NCBI RefSeq assembly: GCF_000003605.2
Contig: NW_003156739.1
Location: 238,484 to 302,483, forward strand
Length of the DNA: 64,000 nucleotides
Source of the DNA: Saccoglossus kowalevskii
Taxonomy: Eukaryota; Hemichordata; Enteropneusta; Harrimaniidae
Direction of reading: 5' to 3'
The position numbers and the translations under genes are program-made. Position 1 is the first letter of the stretch, and each line of letters begins with the position of its first letter. This document shows, piece by piece, positions 52,101 to 57,669 of the stretch. A model generated the notes under the pieces. It searched no databases. It had not been told where the DNA came from and was given only the letters and a program-made list of their open reading frames with translations.

Positions 52101-52284
52101 TAGACATAACGGTGACTGACGTCGAAACGATTCATAAGCTCCGTATTTACGGCACAATTAAGCGTTAAATATAAATGAATTGTCAGCAAAACATCTTAGA
52201 TAACTTTACCTGGTTTGTGCATGTCGGCATCTGCACGGGGCCGGGTGCGCTTTTTCTGCGTCCACCTATTTGTACAACGAACAT
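16191..52284 (-). CDS. RIMS: RIM active-zone scaffold protein (RIMS1/2-like), whole gene, 23 coding exons
   Basis: Scaffold of the presynaptic active zone. In the family, RIM binds GTP-Rab3 on vesicles and Munc13 through its N-terminus, calcium channels and ELKS through its PDZ, and liprin and membrane lipid through C2B. The 23 exons listed below were joined by hand. Every junction has GT-AG ends and matching phase, and the sum is 3456 bases (1151 residues plus stop). Rough domain positions: Rab3-binding helix 50-115, zinc finger 118-163 (CRLC, ICCDC, CIKC, RCKMC), basic/serine linker 164-400, PDZ 410-502, C2A 565-700, serine-rich linker 701-1008, C2B 1010-1140. The order is diagnostic of long RIM; RIM3/4 have only C2B, and rabphilin lacks the PDZ. 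It is shorter than vertebrate RIM1/2 (about 1500-1700 residues), mostly in the linkers, so cassette exons may still be missing. Introns hold many transposons. Identity is very secure; the first exon is the weakest part. Confidence 0.94.
17096..17215 (-). CDS. RIMS: RIM exon 22: C2B first strands
   Basis: Acceptor aattcacag, donor CCAG|gtaacc. Encodes MVRPVGVMKIGIVMTK then GHLEVEVICAKGLPK, matching MGDIQIGM..KKGQLEVEVIRARGL of RIM C2B. Confidence 0.95.
17848..17960 (-). CDS. RIMS: RIM exon 21: pre-C2B linker
   Basis: Acceptor aatatctag, donor TTTTAG|gtaggt; 113 bases. Encodes CPSYTRPAPEGDDVASVR and SSNELGSLGPGQYNVIALL. SLGPGQY matches the EGLGPGQL segment before C2B in vertebrate RIM. Without it exons 20 and 22 do not join in frame; with it they do. 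Confidence 0.82.
19003..19117 (-). CDS. RIMS: RIM exon 20: serine/aspartate linker
   Basis: Acceptor aatttaag, donor ATGAG|gtaagt. Encodes SPEERAVYRGRGLSRASS, LDDGSDTNDSVASFDSDPM; resembles the acidic/serine segment ahead of C2B in vertebrate RIM. Changes phase from one to two spare bases, so it is needed to keep frame with exon 21. Confidence 0.85.
20013..20141 (-). CDS. RIMS: RIM exon 19: probable cassette exon
   Basis: Acceptor ggctatgcag, donor TGGA|gtaagt; 129 bases. Encodes ERYFDETGKDKRMMSSRRS, LNDIGFPKSVSENTIS and FNRRRYSW. The phase (two bases completing a codon, one base left over) matches exons 18 and 20 exactly, and exons 18 and 20 also join in frame without it, so it can be optional. 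No domain is recognised. The + strand frame through it (19940-20149) is a shadow. Confidence 0.72.
20517..20624 (-). CDS. RIMS: RIM exon 18: lysine-rich linker cassette
   Basis: Acceptor gagacag, donor TTAG|gtacat; 108 bases. Encodes GFRGSLKDILKKKLSTSK, then PDSKKRSVSSHDL. Basic and serine-rich, no domain. Phase fits exon 17 upstream and either exon 19 or exon 20 downstream. Confidence 0.82.
21018..21077 (-). CDS. RIMS: RIM exon 17: 60-bp linker cassette
   Basis: Acceptor cactctcag, donor AAAG|gttata (weak). Encodes DNQSQCVSPPGSPSRTQKEK. SPPGSPSR-like motifs are common in RIM linkers. The weak donor and small size make it a good candidate for regulated inclusion. Confidence 0.72.
23320..23646. 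mobile_element. MITE family D (RIM intron 16)
   Basis: Terminal inverted repeat atcctcgggggcgga...tccgcccccgaggat. The interior shares phrases with 42720-42906 (aagtttggttg.tcgggat.ac.tcaaagtt). Likely a non-autonomous DNA transposon of unknown superfamily. Confidence 0.75.
24441..24530 (-). CDS. RIMS: RIM exon 16: serine-rich linker cassette
   Basis: Acceptor atcctgaag, donor ACAG|gtaggt; 90 bases. Encodes ERSCSSNPSSAGSLTLRNR then SLAAPEHPLT. No domain; the SSAGSLTLRNRS stretch resembles phosphorylation-rich RIM linkers. Phase as in exons 15 and 17-19. Confidence 0.83.
26564..27700. repeat. Dispersed repeat in RIM intron 15
   Basis: Begins tgactcccgtgtgcgaaac, then diverged internal repeats of about 140-170 bases, each with 'cactgatat(c/a)t', 'aatgaaacttg(g/a)tacat', 'aatttgcataattag' motifs. 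The same terminus appears inverted at 62578. No coding potential. Confidence 0.75.
28883..29029 (-). CDS. RIMS: RIM exon 15: acidic/serine linker, symmetric phase
   Basis: Acceptor aactacag, donor ACAA|gtaggt. 147 bases, one-base phase in and out. Encodes EEQSEEEEFPGAKNIKPLL, RKLDELNVDENG and an Arg/Ser tail. No domain. First of five phase-compatible exons. Confidence 0.85.
29363..30094 (-). other. Unexplained 243-codon open frame in RIM intron 14
   Basis: Longest uninterrupted real-sequence frame of the window, on the RIM strand between exons 14 and 15. Predicted protein is rich in Cys, Arg and Ser with no recognised domain, signal peptide or repeat. No pair of splice sites puts it in the RIM frame convincingly. 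It may be chance or part of an unrecognised element. Confidence 0.3.
30335..30551 (-). CDS. RIMS: RIM exon 14: C2A end and following linker
   Basis: Acceptor tttttctcaag behind a long pyrimidine tract, donor CCAG|gtgggt. Encodes VLIDLRDAGNEPRWYDL, then AEHDENSPPLPKPSP. This mirrors VLIELETALLDDEPHWYKL and THDVSSLPLPQPSP of RIM1, including the proline motif after the domain. The rest is a basic/methionine-rich linker. Confidence 0.95.
31812..31955. mobile_element. hAT-like MITE (RIM intron 13)
   Basis: Left terminus cagtggcggatctagggggt and right terminus cctgtatccgcccctg are inverted repeats of the CAGNGGCGGAT type common to hAT-derived MITEs. Flanks share gtctt, shorter than the usual 8-bp duplication. 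A lone related end lies near 32866. Confidence 0.7.
32315..32386 (-). CDS. RIMS: RIM exon 13: C2A third loop
   Basis: 72 bases, phase 0-0; acceptor tttgcag, donor GAG|gtaagt. Encodes LEHHSIEFTVWDDKPVTLSQFMGE, matching MLEITVWDQ...EFLGE. Being in phase and a multiple of three it could be skipped without a frameshift, though that would remove a C2 strand. Confidence 0.93.
32604..32697 (-). CDS. RIMS: RIM exon 12: C2A middle
   Basis: Acceptor aatcaacag, donor GAG|gtaggc. Encodes RELLRFRTDSTHASTNPCWNKTFVYPNVSTLE; NPCWNKTFVYPNV matches the LEPKWNQTFIYSPV strand of RIM C2A. Phase fits both neighbours. A small foldback element (32941-33072) lies in the intron between exons 11 and 12. Confidence 0.92.
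32941..33072. mobile_element. Foldback element (RIM intron 11)
   Basis: Nearly all palindrome: about 45 bases at the left (tagaacactttcctggggta...) return inverted at the right (...taccccgggaaagtgttcta) around a 45-base centre. In RNA it would form a long hairpin. Confidence 0.8.
33502..33689 (-). CDS. RIMS: RIM exon 11: C2A first half
   Basis: Acceptor tgatacag, donor AGAAG|gtgaga. Encodes ISGRLQLSLLHNEEDEEL, VISVFQAENLPVR and NPYVKVYLLPHR, matching GQL.VKL...LIV.VLQA.DLP...NPYVKMYFLPDRS of RIM C2A. The position usually holding a calcium-binding Asp before PYVK is Asn, as in RIM relatives that do not bind calcium. Confidence 0.95.
34383..34468 (-). CDS. RIMS: RIM exon 10: linker with LPKSP motif
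   Basis: Acceptor atttcag, donor CCG|gtacgt. Encodes LASQVSEDQYKEML and HSPTTPRRKLPKSP. The basic/proline end resembles the KLPKSPPSGRRR-like segment before C2A in vertebrate RIM. Leaves in phase 0. Confidence 0.82.
34492..34607. repeat. 21-bp tandem repeat in RIM intron 9
   Basis: About five to six copies of a unit like tactgaggttacatcatacaa, just downstream of exon 9's donor on the RIM strand. Confidence 0.9.
34636..34727 (-). CDS. RIMS: RIM exon 9: linker between PDZ and C2A
   Basis: Acceptor cttttccag, donor GCGA|gtgagt. Encodes ATHEPLDRKSSDNCENS and NQTMQKAIHQTRAS; low-complexity serine/asparagine linker with no domain. Kept because phase fits on both sides (one base in, one base out). 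A 21-bp tandem repeat (34492-34607) starts 28 bases into the following intron. Confidence 0.78.
36801..36918 (-). CDS. RIMS: RIM exon 8: PDZ second half
   Basis: Acceptor tttgtcag, donor CCAAG|gtatct. Encodes DQILEWNGLSFINKTFEEV, a close match to the DEVLEWNG...TFEEV signature of RIM PDZ domains, then the last strand LLVAYKP. Confidence 0.96.
37587..37706 (-). CDS. RIMS: RIM exon 7: PDZ core with carboxylate-binding loop
   Basis: Acceptor ccaatcag, donor GGAAG|gtgagg. Encodes NGFGMRVVGGKVGQ..., where GFGM is the peptide-binding GLGF-type loop (LGLKVVGGK in vertebrate RIM), then VLGAYVTMVVDGGPARSDAGILEG. Confidence 0.95.
37993..38087. repeat. AT-rich direct repeat (~34 bp)
   Basis: Nearly three copies of attttaaaaatgaaaatg followed by tattttgaaaacgaaa; it abuts the exon 5-derived insert that starts at 38088. 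Confidence 0.85.
38088..38158 (+). pseudogene. Inverted 71-bp copy of RIM exon 5 inside RIM intron 6
   Basis: Without gaps it equals the reverse complement of 40037-40107 at 67 of 71 positions. It lies on the strand opposite to the gene, so it is not a RIM exon. Read as exon 5 it would give RRMPRRSRQQSWKTLSRAST, an open frame with two amino acid changes. Flanks on both sides are AT-rich simple sequence unlike exon 5 surroundings. Confidence 0.95.
39507..39582 (-). CDS. RIMS: RIM exon 6: lead-in to the PDZ domain
   Basis: Acceptor gtttag, donor AGAA|gtaagt. Encodes RQRSTAETTVRRVLLCQDKHDKSTR, corresponding to the IGRVVLNK...-type first strand before the PDZ core of RIM. Enters phase 0, leaves with one extra base. 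Confidence 0.85.
39717..40283 (-). CDS. RIMS: RIM exon 5: large basic/serine-rich linker exon
   Basis: The biggest coding exon, 189 codons, phase 0-0; acceptor attttcag, donor GAG|gtagga. Rich in arginine and serine, with basic clusters (RRRRMPRRSRQQS, SKRRPRRERVLPKIRR) that look like kinase sites; similar basic stretches lie between the zinc finger and the PDZ of other RIMs. Bases 40037-40107 are repeated in inverted form in intron 6 (38088-38158). Confidence 0.9.
41050..41650 (-). mobile_element. LINE fragment, reverse transcriptase C-terminus
   Basis: Lies in RIM intron 4. The - strand frame 41572-41180 encodes GRHTNPKTPLENRICKQC, EIEDELHFLLVCPRYQ, the CxxC...H...C zinc-ribbon-like block after the reverse transcriptase domain of many non-LTR elements. 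It is followed by a short 3' end and a (TTA)n tail at 41050-41072, as in CR1/L2-like LINEs. 5' truncated. Confidence 0.75.
42130..42297 (-). CDS. RIMS: RIM exon 4: last zinc-ligand pair
   Basis: Acceptor ccagag, donor GTC|gtgagt; 56 codons in phase 0-0. RCKMC supplies the last two zinc ligands (VCNLC in vertebrates), followed by ELKRQLLCLTGRWC where the vertebrate protein has the SGAWF Rab3-contact motif. The change to TGRWC is notable. Choosing the second AG (42298-42299 left in the intron) is what keeps the frame. Confidence 0.9.
42553..42692. mobile_element. TTAA-bordered MITE, family B (RIM intron 3)
   Basis: TTAA-AGCAGGGGAGTCGTCACC...GGTGACGACCCTCCCGCT-TTAA; intact borders and TTAA on both sides. 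Confidence 0.85.
42720..42906. mobile_element. MITE family D, truncated copy next to RIM exon 3
   Basis: Begins tatcctcggg and follows the 23320 copy through tttgctcgactc; the right terminus is missing. It ends about 75 bases from the donor of exon 3 (exon ends 42980). Confidence 0.7.
42980..43190 (-). CDS. RIMS: RIM exon 3: helix end and first three zinc-ligand pairs
   Basis: Acceptor taattcag, donor ATG|gtaaga. Encodes a charged helix (TLENEIRRYEEVIAAKE) and then the zinc finger start, with CRLC, KKFADGVGRICCDC and CIKC lined up with CGIC, TKFADGCGHNCSYC and CARC of vertebrate RIM. The KFADG run is a RIM signature. Enters in phase 2, leaves in phase 0. Confidence 0.95.
44229..44455. mobile_element. 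TTAA-type MITE, family A, right end worn (RIM intron 2)
   Basis: Starts caaagggcggcggttttcgcgccacgcatg and follows the family interior (gattgaaaagagtcactggcg; ttccattagaaaag.gca.tggattgt); the right inverted repeat is poorly kept. Confidence 0.75.
44825..44858. repeat. Perfect 34-bp palindrome
   Basis: Starts ccatggaaggtactaac and is its own reverse complement over all 34 bases (centre aacgtt); flanking tag/cta extends it with one bulge. Lies in RIM intron 2. Confidence 0.97.
45786..46573. repeat. Direct duplication of a 363-bp unit
   Basis: 45786-46148 and 46211-46573 differ at only a few positions and are separated by 62 bases. Non-coding. In RIM intron 2. Confidence 0.96.
47004..47434 (+). 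mobile_element. L1/Tx1-like LINE, 5'-truncated, with target duplication
   Basis: Body 47018-47420, flanked by 14-bp direct repeats aacttccggttcca (47004-47017 and 47421-47434). Encodes LWGTKLGCPRTLSAKQ, IILGDKDFSPLLNHIIIIVK and a stop after LDKWGDFNC, the C-terminus typical of L1-clade reverse transcriptase proteins. It has a 3' UTR with gaatggaataaaag and an interrupted poly-A tail. Antisense to RIM, inside intron 1. The intact duplication suggests a fairly young insertion. Confidence 0.88.
47494..47672 (-). CDS. RIMS: RIM exon 2: start of the Rab3-binding helix
   Basis: Follows the acceptor tctttacag and begins at an ATG (MFKSTSAHEV). It encodes PDVQLDHLTAEEVAVL and then a charged helix, matching the DLSHLTEEE... 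segment near the N-terminus of RIM proteins. Ends ATA CG|gtaagc, in phase 2. Lies just downstream (on the - strand) of an L1-like LINE insertion at 47018-47420. Confidence 0.88.
48590..49330. repeat. 'ggccgactggtggccattttg' repeat cluster
   Basis: At least three partial copies of the dispersed family in direct order (about 48646, 48765 and 49036), with the phrase tcattatagatgtc.tagatatacagatgtat repeated. Frames here are repeat-derived. In RIM intron 1. Confidence 0.75.
49764..49857. mobile_element. TTAA-type MITE, family A, internal deletion
   Basis: ttaaagcgcggtagtcacaag followed by the family's ggtttgacctgggcgcactgattaccgccgg-type interior; only one terminus remains. Confidence 0.65.
49980..50032 (-). 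mobile_element. Small LINE fragment
   Basis: Almost identical over its whole length to 51091-51143 within the next LINE fragment, so it is a scrap of the same family. Confidence 0.75.
50934..51240 (-). mobile_element. LINE fragment, reverse transcriptase C-terminus
   Basis: On - reads IETGRYTKPKTEIGKRICEL, CSNNKVEDKYHFMIECPFYE, then after a frame change GDTNLNVQIPVAQFIKNN and a stop. Same zinc-ribbon-like block as at 41180-41572. The + strand frame 51140-51592 overlaps it and is a shadow. Confidence 0.72.
52210..52284 (-). CDS. RIMS: RIM exon 1 (proposed start exon)
   Basis: 25 codons beginning MFVVQIGGRRK and ending TNQ, then a good donor (CAG|gtaaag). The ATG has A at -3. The exon ends in phase 0 and runs directly into the ATG-initial exon 2, which itself sits right behind a splice acceptor, so a 5' exon is expected. 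The stretch has no homology that I recognise, so the evidence is splice phase and donor quality only. Alternatively translation starts at the ATG that opens exon 2 and this region is 5' UTR. Confidence 0.45.
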
Positions 52285-52907
52285 GTTTGACAAAGCGATG
52301 TGATCGGGTCGACTATTCGATTCCGATTTGACGCTCTTGTTTGGACTCAGTCTCTTGCATTAAACTTATCAGGAGCATACCATTTTTGCTACGGGAAGGA
52401 GTAGTATTGGTGGACAGAATTTTTAACAGTATAATATATGAACTGATTCTTTAACCGAAAATATGCTGTGTCGTTAATATGCATTTTAGATTATCTGATG
52501 AGATTTTCTTTATAGAGGGTTTCGACTTTTTCATGCTGAATATAACTACACACCTACCAAAGATTACTAGTAATAAAGGCCAGCGTGCTATCAGATGTAT
52601 TTTGCACATGCGCAGTAGATGGAAGTAACCAATGCGAGTCGTGCGTGTAGTATATGCTCACTTTATGAGTGGGTGGAACACGACACATTTCAGACATTCA
52701 CCACAACATGTTTCTCAGTAGAAAATTGAAAACAACACGTGTACTGGTACCGTGTCTATGGAAGCACATCTCAACCAGGAGATGATAATAAAATAAAGTC
52801 CTTTAAGTTTTCAGGGAAACAAACTTACAAAAAAAGCATTACGTATGACCCATTGAACTACAGGATTGACCTCATATTGGGTGTGGTTTACCATGTGCTA
52901 ATAGTGT

Positions 52908-53119
52908 AATGTAAAATGATTAATTTTCATTGGGTTTAAATTTTGCTGATTTAGCATTTCAGGCATATTCACTGGATTTTAAATTCACGGTTTTGTAATT
53001 TAGATAATGTATTCTATACTTAATTTTACATATTCACTGGGTTTTAATTTAGCGCATTTTCCAGTCAGCGAAATAAGCAAAATTTAAAAACCCAGTGAAT
53101 AATTAACCCTTTTACAGTA
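52908..53119. mobile_element. MITE family C (TA-bordered), copy 1
   Basis: TAATGTAAAATGATTAATTTTCA...gggttt at the left, inverted at the right as aacccagtgaataattaaccc...TTTACAGTA. Same length and sequence as copy 2 at 57459. TA borders suggest a Tc1/mariner-like source, but no coding part is present. Confidence 0.8.
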
Positions 53120-53384
53120 ATTATATTTAGTGTAATCGTGACAGAATATGAATGTGACGTGTTATAACGATGACTCATATGGAATAAGTCATCCGATCTA
53201 CGTGTCAGAAAATGAAATATTATATGCATTTTAAAATACAGGAAGTTTTCTGAAAACCGGGCCTAGCGGGCTAGTGTATTATATAGGTCTGGTGTCTTTA
53301 ATACTGCTTTCAACTTTTACACTTTTGAGATTTTCTTAAACACAGGAGATAATAAATCATCTCTTCGTATAGTAGGGCGTCTCA

Positions 53385-54728
53385 ACTAGTTTAGTGAAAA
53401 TAACCTGACGAACTTAGTAACAATAATTTTGTGATAAAATCTGAATTGCTTAGCCATAATAATTTGACTAATTTAGTGATAATAACGCGATTTGCTTAGT
53501 GATAATAACCTGACTTGCTTAGTGATAATAACCTGACTAGTTTAGTGGTAATAACCTGACTAGTTTAGTAATATTAACCTGACTAGTTTAGTGATAATAA
53601 TCTCACTAGTTTAGTGATATTAACCTGACTAGTTTAGTGATAATAACCTGACTAGTGTAGTGATAATAACCTGACTAGTGTAGTGATAATAACCTGACTA
53701 GTTTAGTAATATTAACCTGACTAGTTTAGTGATAATAACCTGACTAGTTTAGTGATAATAACCTGGCTAATGTAGTTATATTAACCTCACTAGTTTGGTG
53801 ATATTGACCTGATTAGTTTAGTGATAATAACCTGACTAGTGTAGTGATAATAACCTGACTAGTTTAGTAATATTAACCTGACTAGTTTAGTGATAATAAC
53901 CTGACTAGTTTAGTGATAATAACCTGGCTAATGTAGTTATATTAACCTCACTAGTTTGGTGATATTGACCTGATTAGTTTAGTGATATTAACCTGACTAG
54001 TGTAGTGATAATAACCTGATTAGTTTAGTGATAATAACCTGAATAGTTTAGTGATATTAACCTGATTAGTTTAGTGATAATAACCTGACTAGTGTAGTGA
54101 TAATAACCTGATTAGTTTAGTGATAATAACCTGACTAGTGTAGTGACAATAACCTGACTAGTTTAGTAATATTAACCTGACTAGTTTAGTGATATTAACC
54201 TCACTAATTTGGTGATATTAACCTTATTAGTTTAGTGATAATAACCTGATTAGTTAAGTGATAATAACCTGATTAGTGTAGTGATAATAACCTGACTAGT
54301 TTAGTGATAATAACCTGACTAGTGTAGTGATAATAACCTGACTAGTGTAGTGATAATAACCTGACTAGTTTAGCAATATTAACCTGACTAGTTTAGTGAT
54401 ATTAACCTCACTAATTTGGTGATATTAACCTGATTAGTTTAGTGATAATAACCTGACTAGTGTAGTGATAATAACCTGATTAGTTTAGTGATAATAACCT
54501 GATTAGTTTAGTGATAATAACCTGATTAGTTTAGTGATAATAAACTGACTAGCTTAGTAATAATAACCTGTCCAGTGTAGTGATATTAACCTCACTAATT
54601 TGGTGATATTAACCTGATTAGTTTAGTGATAATAACCTGATTAGTCTAGTGATAATAACCTGATTAGTTTAGTGATAATACCCTGATTGGTTTAGTTATG
54701 ATAGTCTGATTAGTTTAGTGATAATAAC
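53385..54728. repeat. Minisatellite, 23-bp unit, about 58 copies
   Basis: Tandem units like gtgataataacctgactagtt plus ta. Variants (gtgtag for gtttag, atattaac for ataataac, gattag for actag) recur in sets; the block from about 53640 to 53815 is almost repeated at about 53820-53980, so there is a higher-order unit of about 160 bases. Confidence 0.97.
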
Positions 54729-55859
54729 AAATGATGAAAAATGAAAGTGTTTCGTGAAGACCACATCTATGACGTGTGCGTTAATCGATTTGATTGAAAC
54801 TCGACACTCGGACACGTCTGTTTCTTCCGCAGTATAATTGTTGTGTAAGTGTATTTACGGAGTTGTAACTGGTGCGTTAATGGATTAGAATATAGTTAAC
54901 GTGACACCTACGACTGTGTGAACGGTGTTCTTTGCAACCTTTTTTCACGTCTCTGAAACTACTCGTCGCTAGCGGGCGCCTCTTATAGGAACTGCGTATT
55001 GGGTGGCGCATTTTCATCAATAACATACTGGTCCTATTATTGCCATTGTCAGCCGACGTAATTTATCTAATATACGTTTTTTTATGATTAAATTTGAAGA
55101 AGGGGAAATCAAGTACTATTTACAGGTTTCTTTTCATCATTCATTGAACTATCAATGTTTTGAAATTGACTACAACATGTCGATCCATAGACAGCGTTTG
55201 CATGCCCTTATATGGGCAAATTTCACGCCAGGGATTGTATACAACAAGTGTAAACGACTTAAAAAGACGGGGTATTAACTGCCTGGGAACTAGGTCTGGG
55301 CGGCCTGTGTATTAAATGACTTGGGATCTGAATGGGATCTCGCGTGGAAGAAATTTAGAACATTCTGGATAACATGACAAAGAATCTAAAGATTATGATG
55401 GCATGCGAAAGAGCATGTTCACCAAATGTGAAAACATGTACACACCATATACGAAGCCATAAACACACCAAATATGATGAAATCGGTCTTTAAGATCAGA
55501 AGGTATTGTAGGTGCCCTTGCTGCAAGCCTAATAAATTAATTCTAAACAGATGTTTACTCAAGCATATACCTACTTTGGAACGTACAACACAAACTGTGA
55601 TGCGGTCTGTTGTCGAATCACGCGGGATCTCGCGAACACTGGAAATGCACTATTTGTAAGATGAACCTTGAACTGTCTGACAACGAGGCTTGCAGGCTGA
55701 CGCATTATATTAATTTTTAATTTTTGTACTGATTTATCTCGGTGTACTGATTTTATAACGGTGGAGGTATCTCACAGATATTATTTCTGATGTATTACTC
55801 CTCATGAAACATTACCAAGTGCAAAAAAAGGTCTCTATAAACGTTTGCACGTTCGGTAT
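54729..55859. other. No gene recognised
   Basis: Between the two minisatellites. One 64-codon frame (55084-55278) shows no family resemblance. Confidence 0.4.
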
Positions 55860-56275
55860 TTCGAACGCTGTTGGGGAGGACAAGGGGGTAGCGGTCATGT
55901 TAGAATGATGTTGGAGGGGAATTGAGTTAGTCTGCATAGTTCGAATGATGTTGGAAGGACAAGAGGTAGGTGGCATAGTTGGATTGATGTTTGCGAGGAT
56001 GAAGGGGTAGGTGATACAGTTAGAATAATGTAGAAGGGGACAAGAGGGTAGCAGACACAATAAAATGATATTGGAAGGACAAAGGGTGCGTGACACAGTT
56101 AAAATGGTGATGGAGTGGACAAGGGGGTAGGTGGAACAGTTAGAATGATGCCTGAGAGGACAAGGGGGTAGGTGGAACAGTTAGAATGATGTCTGAGAGG
56201 ACAAGGGGGTAGGTGGAACAGTTAGAATGATGTCTGAGAGGACAAGGGGGTAGGTGGAACAGTTAGAATGACTAT
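55860..56275. repeat. Minisatellite, ~40-41-bp unit
   Basis: Units of ggacaagggggtaggtggaa + cagttagaatgatgtctgaga. The four at 56115-56270 are nearly identical; those to the left are increasingly diverged. The - strand frame 55812-56096 is the repeat translated. Confidence 0.95.
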
Positions 56276-56793
56276 GGCGGAGAAATAGGACAAGCTTCAG
56301 GGACTCACATGATTTTTTTAGAGCACGGTTCGCCATATACTACTATAAACTATTTATAAACATTTTAATATAATCGTGTTTATTTCCGTCTGTGGGCCTT
56401 AGCACTACGCGCGTGCGGGTGCGCAATGCCTAGTTGACAAGGACCGTTGGGTCGTTCGCACTGGAAGATAAAATAACGGCGTTCTTCGCTGCTGTTGGTA
56501 ATAATATAAATGTATGTGTTGTGTTAATAAAACAACCTATGAGCAATGTTATCACAGAAGATTGCGATCCAGTGTTGATCAGTGAACGGCTTTTGTTATC
56601 AAACATTCACATGCTGATTGACAACAATGTGAATATACATGACGTCACAGCGATCAAAGTATCCAAATGATGTCAATTTCAATTTAAACTTACTAAATAA
56701 TACAGCCGTAAATAATCAAATTCCAGTTTAGGAAAAATAACACCGAACTACTTTTATAATATTTACGTTTTAAATCACTGTTCAAATGTAATG

Positions 56794-57085
56794 TTGAAGG
56801 GCGGTATTCGTCGCGCTGCGCATGTGTGACATTTGTGTTGATTTTCCCACAATCCAATGCGCTTTTCTAATGAAATCACGAGTACGAGTTTCGCTCTGGG
56901 CACCACTTGCACTAATTACCACCGGCGATCGACTTTTCGATACCTTCCAAGCACCAAAACAAAATAAAGCTTGTTAACTTTTCAATTTGTACTAGTTGGC
57001 GTGCACTACAGTCATAGTCGCCATCTTTGTTTATATGAGACTCATATCTCGCGCATGCGCGGCGTGACGACTGACCCATCTTTCA
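56794..57085. mobile_element. TTAA-type MITE, family A
   Basis: ttga-agggcggtattcgtcgcgctgcg... and ...cgcatgcgcggcgtgacgac; interior matches 14147-14435 in the same orientation almost throughout. Confidence 0.85.
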
Positions 57086-57458
57086 ATTGGCAGTCCAGTA
57101 TAAGACTTTTACAATTGTGACGTCGACGTCGATAAAAAAAGTATCCAATCCTGTGAAATGTTTTTCTCATACGACAAAATACTGTACTATTAAGAAACAT
57201 TGTGTATCTCAATTTAATGGCAGTGCGCCTCCTACGGTAGACACTAGTGATCGATGTCAATGTGTAAAAGACATACCACATTTTCCTTTGTTTAACCTGT
57301 TTCAATGTAGGATTAATTTCGGGAAAGACTTTTGACAACACACCCCTCCTAGAACAGCAGTTCTCGAATAATCCATAAAAAGCGGCCATAATTTTACTAA
57401 TGTGTTTTAATAGGCATGTGATGAGGGTTTCTGGGCATATTTTGAAAAAGTACTGCCA

Positions 57459-57669
57459 TACTGTAAAATGACTAATTTTCACTGGGTTTAAATTTCACTG
57501 ATTTGCCGTTTCAGGCATATTCTTTGGGTTTTAAATTCACGGTTTTATCATTTAGATAATGTGTTCTATGCTAAATTTTACATATTCACTGGGTTTTAAT
57601 TTAGCGCATTTTCCAGTCAGCGAAATAAGCTAAATTAAAACCCAGTGAATAATTAACCCCTTTACAGTA
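57459..57669. mobile_element. MITE family C (TA-bordered), copy 2
   Basis: TACTGTAAAATGACTAATTTTC...gggttt / aacccagtgaataattaacccc TTTACAGTA. Central part (cattttccagtcagcgaaat) is identical to copy 1. Confidence 0.85.

Noticed and set aside
53385-54728. Tandem array considered as a CRISPR-like array
   Set aside because: Units are contiguous with no unique spacers, and the context is animal DNA; it is a minisatellite.
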